Both the position numbers and the translations under genes were made by a program. From Apostichopus japonicus (taxonomy: Eukaryota > Echinodermata > Holothuroidea > Aspidochirotida > Stichopodidae): DNA of 33,958 nt. This document shows positions 22,401 through 33,340 of this stretch, piece by piece (position 1 is the first letter of the stretch; every line of letters begins with the position of its first letter). Location: positions 1-33,958 of the forward strand of contig NW_027288849.1 of the NCBI RefSeq assembly GCF_037975245.1, in the 5' to 3' direction. The notes beneath the pieces were generated by a model that was not told where the DNA came from, made no database searches, and worked only from the letters and a program-made list of their open reading frames with translations.

Positions 22401-25400
22401 AGGAACGAACATAGATTTATATCAGCTGCTGTCGTGGCGCGGTTGGTTGCGCTCGAGAGCGTGACGTGTTTTGGGTCCTGGGCTCGAGACCCGGCCACGG
22501 CAGTTTGCTTTTGCAGCGCTCTGATAGGGTTCTCTGGAACTTGAAGTATTAGGAACGAACATAGATTTATATCAGCTGCTGTCGTGGCGCGGTTGGTTGC
22601 GCTCGAGAGCGTGACGTGTTTTGGGTCCTGGGCTCGAGACCCGGCCACGGCAGTTTGCTTTTGCAGCGCTCTGATAGGGTTCTCTGGAACTTGAAGTATT
22701 AGGAACGAACATAGATTTATATCAGCTGCTGTCGTGGCGCGGTTGGTTGCGCTCGAGAGCGTGACGTGTTTTGGGTCCTGGGCTCGAGACCCGGCCACGG
22801 CAGTTTGCTTTTGCAGCGCTCTGATAGGGTTCTCTGGAACTTGAAGTATTAGGAACGAACATAGATTTATATCAGCTGCTGTCGTGGCGCGGTTGGTTGC
22901 GCTCGAGAGCGTGACGTGTTTTGGGTCCTGGGCTCGAGACCCGGCCACGGCAGTTTGCTTTTGCAGCGCTCTGATAGGGTTCTCTGGAACTTGAAGTATT
23001 AGGAACGAACATAGATTTATATCAGCTGCTGTCGTGGCGCGGTTGGTTGCGCTCGAGAGCGTGACGTGTTTTGGGTCCTGGGCTCGAGACCCGGCCACGG
23101 CAGTTTGCTTTTGCAGCGCTCTGATAGGGTTCTCTGGAACTTGAAGTATTAGGAACGAACATAGATTTATATCAGCTGCTGTCGTGGCGCGGTTGGTTGC
23201 GCTCGAGAGCGTGACGTGTTTTGGGTCCTGGGCTCGAGACCCGGCCACGGCAGTTTGCTTTTGCAGCGCTCTGATAGGGTTCTCTGGAACTTGAAGTATT
23301 AGGAACGAACATAGATTTATATCAGCTGCTGTCGTGGCGCGGTTGGTTGCGCTCGAGAGCGTGACGTGTTTTGGGTCCTGGGCTCGAGACCCGGCCACGG
23401 CAGTTTGCTTTTGCAGCGCTCTGATAGGGTTCTCTGGAACTTGAAGTATTAGGAACGAACATAGATTTATATCAGCTGCTGTCGTGGCGCGGTTGGTTGC
23501 GCTCGAGAGCGTGACGTGTTTTGGGTCCTGGGCTCGAGACCCGGCCACGGCAGTTTGCTTTTGCAGCGCTCTGATAGGGTTCTCTGGAACTTGAAGTATT
23601 AGGAACGAACATAGATTTATATCAGCTGCTGTCGTGGCGCGGTTGGTTGCGCTCGAGAGCGTGACGTGTTTTGGGTCCTGGGCTCGAGACCCGGCCACGG
23701 CAGTTTGCTTTTGCAGCGCTCTGATAGGGTTCTCTGGAACTTGAAGTATTAGGAACGAACATAGATTTATATCAGCTGCTGTCGTGGCGCGGTTGGTTGC
23801 GCTCGAGAGCGTGACGTGTTTTGGGTCCTGGGCTCGAGACCCGGCCACGGCAGTTTGCTTTTGCAGCGCTCTGATAGGGTTCTCTGGAACTTGAAGTATT
23901 AGGAACGAACATAGATTTATATCAGCTGCTGTCGTGGCGCGGTTGGTTGCGCTCGAGAGCGTGACGTGTTTTGGGTCCTGGGCTCGAGACCCGGCCACGG
24001 CAGTTTGCTTTTGCAGCGCTCTGATAGGGTTCTCTGGAACTTGAAGTATTAGGAACGAACATAGATTTATATCAGCTGCTGTCGTGGCGCGGTTGGTTGC
24101 GCTCGAGAGCGTGACGTGTTTTGGGTCCTGGGCTCGAGACCCGGCCACGGCAGTTTGCTTTTGCAGCGCTCTGATAGGGTTCTCTGGAACTTGAAGTATT
24201 AGGAACGAACATAGATTTATATCAGCTGCTGTCGTGGCGCGGTTGGTTGCGCTCGAGAGCGTGACGTGTTTTGGGTCCTGGGCTCGAGACCCGGCCACGG
24301 CAGTTTGCTTTTGCAGCGCTCTGATAGGGTTCTCTGGAACTTGAAGTATTAGGAACGAACATAGATTTATATCAGCTGCTGTCGTGGCGCGGTTGGTTGC
24401 GCTCGAGAGCGTGACGTGTTTTGGGTCCTGGGCTCGAGACCCGGCCACGGCAGTTTGCTTTTGCAGCGCTCTGATAGGGTTCTCTGGAACTTGAAGTATT
24501 AGGAACGAACATAGATTTATATCAGCTGCTGTCGTGGCGCGGTTGGTTGCGCTCGAGAGCGTGACGTGTTTTGGGTCCTGGGCTCGAGACCCGGCCACGG
24601 CAGTTTGCTTTTGCAGCGCTCTGATAGGGTTCTCTGGAACTTGAAGTATTAGGAACGAACATAGATTTATATCAGCTGCTGTCGTGGCGCGGTTGGTTGC
24701 GCTCGAGAGCGTGACGTGTTTTGGGTCCTGGGCTCGAGACCCGGCCACGGCAGTTTGCTTTTGCAGCGCTCTGATAGGGTTCTCTGGAACTTGAAGTATT
24801 AGGAACGAACATAGATTTATATCAGCTGCTGTCGTGGCGCGGTTGGTTGCGCTCGAGAGCGTGACGTGTTTTGGGTCCTGGGCTCGAGACCCGGCCACGG
24901 CAGTTTGCTTTTGCAGCGCTCTGATAGGGTTCTCTGGAACTTGAAGTATTAGGAACGAACATAGATTTATATCAGCTGCTGTCGTGGCGCGGTTGGTTGC
25001 GCTCGAGAGCGTGACGTGTTTTGGGTCCTGGGCTCGAGACCCGGCCACGGCAGTTTGCTTTTGCAGCGCTCTGATAGGGTTCTCTGGAACTTGAAGTATT
25101 AGGAACGAACATAGATTTATATCAGCTGCTGTCGTGGCGCGGTTGGTTGCGCTCGAGAGCGTGACGTGTTTTGGGTCCTGGGCTCGAGACCCGGCCACGG
25201 CAGTTTGCTTTTGCAGCGCTCTGATAGGGTTCTCTGGAACTTGAAGTATTAGGAACGAACATAGATTTATATCAGCTGCTGTCGTGGCGCGGTTGGTTGC
25301 GCTCGAGAGCGTGACGTGTTTTGGGTCCTGGGCTCGAGACCCGGCCACGGCAGTTTGCTTTTGCAGCGCTCTGATAGGGTTCTCTGGAACTTGAAGTATT

Positions 25401-28400
25401 AGGAACGAACATAGATTTATATCAGCTGCTGTCGTGGCGCGGTTGGTTGCGCTCGAGAGCGTGACGTGTTTTGGGTCCTGGGCTCGAGACCCGGCCACGG
25501 CAGTTTGCTTTTGCAGCGCTCTGATAGGGTTCTCTGGAACTTGAAGTATTAGGAACGAACATAGATTTATATCAGCTGCTGTCGTGGCGCGGTTGGTTGC
25601 GCTCGAGAGCGTGACGTGTTTTGGGTCCTGGGCTCGAGACCCGGCCACGGCAGTTTGCTTTTGCAGCGCTCTGATAGGGTTCTCTGGAACTTGAAGTATT
25701 AGGAACGAACATAGATTTATATCAGCTGCTGTCGTGGCGCGGTTGGTTGCGCTCGAGAGCGTGACGTGTTTTGGGTCCTGGGCTCGAGACCCGGCCACGG
25801 CAGTTTGCTTTTGCAGCGCTCTGATAGGGTTCTCTGGAACTTGAAGTATTAGGAACGAACATAGATTTATATCAGCTGCTGTCGTGGCGCGGTTGGTTGC
25901 GCTCGAGAGCGTGACGTGTTTTGGGTCCTGGGCTCGAGACCCGGCCACGGCAGTTTGCTTTTGCAGCGCTCTGATAGGGTTCTCTGGAACTTGAAGTATT
26001 AGGAACGAACATAGATTTATATCAGCTGCTGTCGTGGCGCGGTTGGTTGCGCTCGAGAGCGTGACGTGTTTTGGGTCCTGGGCTCGAGACCCGGCCACGG
26101 CAGTTTGCTTTTGCAGCGCTCTGATAGGGTTCTCTGGAACTTGAAGTATTAGGAACGAACATAGATTTATATCAGCTGCTGTCGTGGCGCGGTTGGTTGC
26201 GCTCGAGAGCGTGACGTGTTTTGGGTCCTGGGCTCGAGACCCGGCCACGGCAGTTTGCTTTTGCAGCGCTCTGATAGGGTTCTCTGGAACTTGAAGTATT
26301 AGGAACGAACATAGATTTATATCAGCTGCTGTCGTGGCGCGGTTGGTTGCGCTCGAGAGCGTGACGTGTTTTGGGTCCTGGGCTCGAGACCCGGCCACGG
26401 CAGTTTGCTTTTGCAGCGCTCTGATAGGGTTCTCTGGAACTTGAAGTATTAGGAACGAACATAGATTTATATCAGCTGCTGTCGTGGCGCGGTTGGTTGC
26501 GCTCGAGAGCGTGACGTGTTTTGGGTCCTGGGCTCGAGACCCGGCCACGGCAGTTTGCTTTTGCAGCGCTCTGATAGGGTTCTCTGGAACTTGAAGTATT
26601 AGGAACGAACATAGATTTATATCAGCTGCTGTCGTGGCGCGGTTGGTTGCGCTCGAGAGCGTGACGTGTTTTGGGTCCTGGGCTCGAGACCCGGCCACGG
26701 CAGTTTGCTTTTGCAGCGCTCTGATAGGGTTCTCTGGAACTTGAAGTATTAGGAACGAACATAGATTTATATCAGCTGCTGTCGTGGCGCGGTTGGTTGC
26801 GCTCGAGAGCGTGACGTGTTTTGGGTCCTGGGCTCGAGACCCGGCCACGGCAGTTTGCTTTTGCAGCGCTCTGATAGGGTTCTCTGGAACTTGAAGTATT
26901 AGGAACGAACATAGATTTATATCAGCTGCTGTCGTGGCGCGGTTGGTTGCGCTCGAGAGCGTGACGTGTTTTGGGTCCTGGGCTCGAGACCCGGCCACGG
27001 CAGTTTGCTTTTGCAGCGCTCTGATAGGGTTCTCTGGAACTTGAAGTATTAGGAACGAACATAGATTTATATCAGCTGCTGTCGTGGCGCGGTTGGTTGC
27101 GCTCGAGAGCGTGACGTGTTTTGGGTCCTGGGCTCGAGACCCGGCCACGGCAGTTTGCTTTTGCAGCGCTCTGATAGGGTTCTCTGGAACTTGAAGTATT
27201 AGGAACGAACATAGATTTATATCAGCTGCTGTCGTGGCGCGGTTGGTTGCGCTCGAGAGCGTGACGTGTTTTGGGTCCTGGGCTCGAGACCCGGCCACGG
27301 CAGTTTGCTTTTGCAGCGCTCTGATAGGGTTCTCTGGAACTTGAAGTATTAGGAACGAACATAGATTTATATCAGCTGCTGTCGTGGCGCGGTTGGTTGC
27401 GCTCGAGAGCGTGACGTGTTTTGGGTCCTGGGCTCGAGACCCGGCCACGGCAGTTTGCTTTTGCAGCGCTCTGATAGGGTTCTCTGGAACTTGAAGTATT
27501 AGGAACGAACATAGATTTATATCAGCTGCTGTCGTGGCGCGGTTGGTTGCGCTCGAGAGCGTGACGTGTTTTGGGTCCTGGGCTCGAGACCCGGCCACGG
27601 CAGTTTGCTTTTGCAGCGCTCTGATAGGGTTCTCTGGAACTTGAAGTATTAGGAACGAACATAGATTTATATCAGCTGCTGTCGTGGCGCGGTTGGTTGC
27701 GCTCGAGAGCGTGACGTGTTTTGGGTCCTGGGCTCGAGACCCGGCCACGGCAGTTTGCTTTTGCAGCGCTCTGATAGGGTTCTCTGGAACTTGAAGTATT
27801 AGGAACGAACATAGATTTATATCAGCTGCTGTCGTGGCGCGGTTGGTTGCGCTCGAGAGCGTGACGTGTTTTGGGTCCTGGGCTCGAGACCCGGCCACGG
27901 CAGTTTGCTTTTGCAGCGCTCTGATAGGGTTCTCTGGAACTTGAAGTATTAGGAACGAACATAGATTTATATCAGCTGCTGTCGTGGCGCGGTTGGTTGC
28001 GCTCGAGAGCGTGACGTGTTTTGGGTCCTGGGCTCGAGACCCGGCCACGGCAGTTTGCTTTTGCAGCGCTCTGATAGGGTTCTCTGGAACTTGAAGTATT
28101 AGGAACGAACATAGATTTATATCAGCTGCTGTCGTGGCGCGGTTGGTTGCGCTCGAGAGCGTGACGTGTTTTGGGTCCTGGGCTCGAGACCCGGCCACGG
28201 CAGTTTGCTTTTGCAGCGCTCTGATAGGGTTCTCTGGAACTTGAAGTATTAGGAACGAACATAGATTTATATCAGCTGCTGTCGTGGCGCGGTTGGTTGC
28301 GCTCGAGAGCGTGACGTGTTTTGGGTCCTGGGCTCGAGACCCGGCCACGGCAGTTTGCTTTTGCAGCGCTCTGATAGGGTTCTCTGGAACTTGAAGTATT

Positions 28401-31400
28401 AGGAACGAACATAGATTTATATCAGCTGCTGTCGTGGCGCGGTTGGTTGCGCTCGAGAGCGTGACGTGTTTTGGGTCCTGGGCTCGAGACCCGGCCACGG
28501 CAGTTTGCTTTTGCAGCGCTCTGATAGGGTTCTCTGGAACTTGAAGTATTAGGAACGAACATAGATTTATATCAGCTGCTGTCGTGGCGCGGTTGGTTGC
28601 GCTCGAGAGCGTGACGTGTTTTGGGTCCTGGGCTCGAGACCCGGCCACGGCAGTTTGCTTTTGCAGCGCTCTGATAGGGTTCTCTGGAACTTGAAGTATT
28701 AGGAACGAACATAGATTTATATCAGCTGCTGTCGTGGCGCGGTTGGTTGCGCTCGAGAGCGTGACGTGTTTTGGGTCCTGGGCTCGAGACCCGGCCACGG
28801 CAGTTTGCTTTTGCAGCGCTCTGATAGGGTTCTCTGGAACTTGAAGTATTAGGAACGAACATAGATTTATATCAGCTGCTGTCGTGGCGCGGTTGGTTGC
28901 GCTCGAGAGCGTGACGTGTTTTGGGTCCTGGGCTCGAGACCCGGCCACGGCAGTTTGCTTTTGCAGCGCTCTGATAGGGTTCTCTGGAACTTGAAGTATT
29001 AGGAACGAACATAGATTTATATCAGCTGCTGTCGTGGCGCGGTTGGTTGCGCTCGAGAGCGTGACGTGTTTTGGGTCCTGGGCTCGAGACCCGGCCACGG
29101 CAGTTTGCTTTTGCAGCGCTCTGATAGGGTTCTCTGGAACTTGAAGTATTAGGAACGAACATAGATTTATATCAGCTGCTGTCGTGGCGCGGTTGGTTGC
29201 GCTCGAGAGCGTGACGTGTTTTGGGTCCTGGGCTCGAGACCCGGCCACGGCAGTTTGCTTTTGCAGCGCTCTGATAGGGTTCTCTGGAACTTGAAGTATT
29301 AGGAACGAACATAGATTTATATCAGCTGCTGTCGTGGCGCGGTTGGTTGCGCTCGAGAGCGTGACGTGTTTTGGGTCCTGGGCTCGAGACCCGGCCACGG
29401 CAGTTTGCTTTTGCAGCGCTCTGATAGGGTTCTCTGGAACTTGAAGTATTAGGAACGAACATAGATTTATATCAGCTGCTGTCGTGGCGCGGTTGGTTGC
29501 GCTCGAGAGCGTGACGTGTTTTGGGTCCTGGGCTCGAGACCCGGCCACGGCAGTTTGCTTTTGCAGCGCTCTGATAGGGTTCTCTGGAACTTGAAGTATT
29601 AGGAACGAACATAGATTTATATCAGCTGCTGTCGTGGCGCGGTTGGTTGCGCTCGAGAGCGTGACGTGTTTTGGGTCCTGGGCTCGAGACCCGGCCACGG
29701 CAGTTTGCTTTTGCAGCGCTCTGATAGGGTTCTCTGGAACTTGAAGTATTAGGAACGAACATAGATTTATATCAGCTGCTGTCGTGGCGCGGTTGGTTGC
29801 GCTCGAGAGCGTGACGTGTTTTGGGTCCTGGGCTCGAGACCCGGCCACGGCAGTTTGCTTTTGCAGCGCTCTGATAGGGTTCTCTGGAACTTGAAGTATT
29901 AGGAACGAACATAGATTTATATCAGCTGCTGTCGTGGCGCGGTTGGTTGCGCTCGAGAGCGTGACGTGTTTTGGGTCCTGGGCTCGAGACCCGGCCACGG
30001 CAGTTTGCTTTTGCAGCGCTCTGATAGGGTTCTCTGGAACTTGAAGTATTAGGAACGAACATAGATTTATATCAGCTGCTGTCGTGGCGCGGTTGGTTGC
30101 GCTCGAGAGCGTGACGTGTTTTGGGTCCTGGGCTCGAGACCCGGCCACGGCAGTTTGCTTTTGCAGCGCTCTGATAGGGTTCTCTGGAACTTGAAGTATT
30201 AGGAACGAACATAGATTTATATCAGCTGCTGTCGTGGCGCGGTTGGTTGCGCTCGAGAGCGTGACGTGTTTTGGGTCCTGGGCTCGAGACCCGGCCACGG
30301 CAGTTTGCTTTTGCAGCGCTCTGATAGGGTTCTCTGGAACTTGAAGTATTAGGAACGAACATAGATTTATATCAGCTGCTGTCGTGGCGCGGTTGGTTGC
30401 GCTCGAGAGCGTGACGTGTTTTGGGTCCTGGGCTCGAGACCCGGCCACGGCAGTTTGCTTTTGCAGCGCTCTGATAGGGTTCTCTGGAACTTGAAGTATT
30501 AGGAACGAACATAGATTTATATCAGCTGCTGTCGTGGCGCGGTTGGTTGCGCTCGAGAGCGTGACGTGTTTTGGGTCCTGGGCTCGAGACCCGGCCACGG
30601 CAGTTTGCTTTTGCAGCGCTCTGATAGGGTTCTCTGGAACTTGAAGTATTAGGAACGAACATAGATTTATATCAGCTGCTGTCGTGGCGCGGTTGGTTGC
30701 GCTCGAGAGCGTGACGTGTTTTGGGTCCTGGGCTCGAGACCCGGCCACGGCAGTTTGCTTTTGCAGCGCTCTGATAGGGTTCTCTGGAACTTGAAGTATT
30801 AGGAACGAACATAGATTTATATCAGCTGCTGTCGTGGCGCGGTTGGTTGCGCTCGAGAGCGTGACGTGTTTTGGGTCCTGGGCTCGAGACCCGGCCACGG
30901 CAGTTTGCTTTTGCAGCGCTCTGATAGGGTTCTCTGGAACTTGAAGTATTAGGAACGAACATAGATTTATATCAGCTGCTGTCGTGGCGCGGTTGGTTGC
31001 GCTCGAGAGCGTGACGTGTTTTGGGTCCTGGGCTCGAGACCCGGCCACGGCAGTTTGCTTTTGCAGCGCTCTGATAGGGTTCTCTGGAACTTGAAGTATT
31101 AGGAACGAACATAGATTTATATCAGCTGCTGTCGTGGCGCGGTTGGTTGCGCTCGAGAGCGTGACGTGTTTTGGGTCCTGGGCTCGAGACCCGGCCACGG
31201 CAGTTTGCTTTTGCAGCGCTCTGATAGGGTTCTCTGGAACTTGAAGTATTAGGAACGAACATAGATTTATATCAGCTGCTGTCGTGGCGCGGTTGGTTGC
31301 GCTCGAGAGCGTGACGTGTTTTGGGTCCTGGGCTCGAGACCCGGCCACGGCAGTTTGCTTTTGCAGCGCTCTGATAGGGTTCTCTGGAACTTGAAGTATT

Positions 31401-33298
31401 AGGAACGAACATAGATTTATATCAGCTGCTGTCGTGGCGCGGTTGGTTGCGCTCGAGAGCGTGACGTGTTTTGGGTCCTGGGCTCGAGACCCGGCCACGG
31501 CAGTTTGCTTTTGCAGCGCTCTGATAGGGTTCTCTGGAACTTGAAGTATTAGGAACGAACATAGATTTATATCAGCTGCTGTCGTGGCGCGGTTGGTTGC
31601 GCTCGAGAGCGTGACGTGTTTTGGGTCCTGGGCTCGAGACCCGGCCACGGCAGTTTGCTTTTGCAGCGCTCTGATAGGGTTCTCTGGAACTTGAAGTATT
31701 AGGAACGAACATAGATTTATATCAGCTGCTGTCGTGGCGCGGTTGGTTGCGCTCGAGAGCGTGACGTGTTTTGGGTCCTGGGCTCGAGACCCGGCCACGG
31801 CAGTTTGCTTTTGCAGCGCTCTGATAGGGTTCTCTGGAACTTGAAGTATTAGGAACGAACATAGATTTATATCAGCTGCTGTCGTGGCGCGGTTGGTTGC
31901 GCTCGAGAGCGTGACGTGTTTTGGGTCCTGGGCTCGAGACCCGGCCACGGCAGTTTGCTTTTGCAGCGCTCTGATAGGGTTCTCTGGAACTTGAAGTATT
32001 AGGAACGAACATAGATTTATATCAGCTGCTGTCGTGGCGCGGTTGGTTGCGCTCGAGAGCGTGACGTGTTTTGGGTCCTGGGCTCGAGACCCGGCCACGG
32101 CAGTTTGCTTTTGCAGCGCTCTGATAGGGTTCTCTGGAACTTGAAGTATTAGGAACGAACATAGATTTATATCAGCTGCTGTCGTGGCGCGGTTGGTTGC
32201 GCTCGAGAGCGTGACGTGTTTTGGGTCCTGGGCTCGAGACCCGGCCACGGCAGTTTGCTTTTGCAGCGCTCTGATAGGGTTCTCTGGAACTTGAAGTATT
32301 AGGAACGAACATAGATTTATATCAGCTGCTGTCGTGGCGCGGTTGGTTGCGCTCGAGAGCGTGACGTGTTTTGGGTCCTGGGCTCGAGACCCGGCCACGG
32401 CAGTTTGCTTTTGCAGCGCTCTGATAGGGTTCTCTGGAACTTGAAGTATTAGGAACGAACATAGATTTATATCAGCTGCTGTCGTGGCGCGGTTGGTTGC
32501 GCTCGAGAGCGTGACGTGTTTTGGGTCCTGGGCTCGAGACCCGGCCACGGCAGTTTGCTTTTGCAGCGCTCTGATAGGGTTCTCTGGAACTTGAAGTATT
32601 AGGAACGAACATAGATTTATATCAGCTGCTGTCGTGGCGCGGTTGGTTGCGCTCGAGAGCGTGACGTGTTTTGGGTCCTGGGCTCGAGACCCGGCCACGG
32701 CAGTTTGCTTTTGCAGCGCTCTGATAGGGTTCTCTGGAACTTGAAGTATTAGGAACGAACATAGATTTATATCAGCTGCTGTCGTGGCGCGGTTGGTTGC
32801 GCTCGAGAGCGTGACGTGTTTTGGGTCCTGGGCTCGAGACCCGGCCACGGCAGTTTGCTTTTGCAGCGCTCTGATAGGGTTCTCTGGAACTTGAAGTATT
32901 AGGAACGAACATAGATTTATATCAGCTGCTGTCGTGGCGCGGTTGGTTGCGCTCGAGAGCGTGACGTGTTTTGGGTCCTGGGCTCGAGACCCGGCCACGG
33001 CAGTTTGCTTTTGCAGCGCTCTGATAGGGTTCTCTGGAACTTGAAGTATTAGGAACGAACATAGATTTATATCAGCTGCTGTCGTGGCGCGGTTGGTTGC
33101 GCTCGAGAGCGTGACGTGTTTTGGGTCCTGGGCTCGAGACCCGGCCACGGCAGTTTGCTTTTGCAGCGCTCTGATAGGGTTCTCTGGAACTTGAAGTATT
33201 AGGAACGAACATAGATTTATATCAGCTGCTGTCGTGGCGCGGTTGGTTGCGCTCGAGAGCGTGACGTGTTTTGGGTCCTGGGCTCGAGACCCGGCCAC
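16415..33298 (-). other. 5,627-codon open frame, repeat by-product, not considered a gene
   Basis: One minus-strand frame of the 150-bp unit has no stop codon, and because 150 is divisible by three it stays open through about 112 identical copies. The translation is a 50-residue repeat containing segments such as LILQVPENPIRALQKQTAV and ATNRATTAADINLC. The frame contains no ATG at all; it can only be 'started' at a GTG. It has no signal peptide or recognisable domain, and neighbouring blocks break it freely with indels. The same frame is open at 8756-14311 and 14164-15810 (with edge portions in other frames), and in block 1 a plus-strand frame is open at 97-1197. A 50-codon unit has a substantial chance of one stop-free frame among six, so openness alone is no evidence of coding. 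Confidence 0.9.
16436..16454 (+). repeat. Core monomer with rearranged GGTTGGTTG tract (+2 bp)
   Basis: The D-loop tract reads CGCGGTGGTTGTTGCGC instead of CGCGGTTGGTTGCGC, a net gain of 2 bp, equivalent to one T lost and a GTT-like slippage nearby. Downstream of it the array is uniform to about 33,350. Confidence 0.88.
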
Positions 33299-33340
33299 GG
33301 CAGTTTGCTTTTGCAGCGCTCTGATAGGGTTCTCTGGAAC

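Larger units (their letters stand above)
8867..33340 (+). repeat. Satellite block 4: homogeneous core of 150-bp variant B, ~163 copies
   Basis: The landmark TTGAAG at 8891 recurs at 150-bp steps to 33341, a distance of exactly 163 periods. Four length changes inside cancel out (-3, +2, -1, +2 bp). Apart from those four copies I see no difference between monomers. The longest unbroken stretch, about 16,450 to 33,350, is some 112 indistinguishable copies. Such homogeneity indicates very recent amplification or continuing homogenisation, or a repeat resolved by consensus over many near-identical reads. There are no genes, and nothing else is embedded. Confidence 0.95.
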
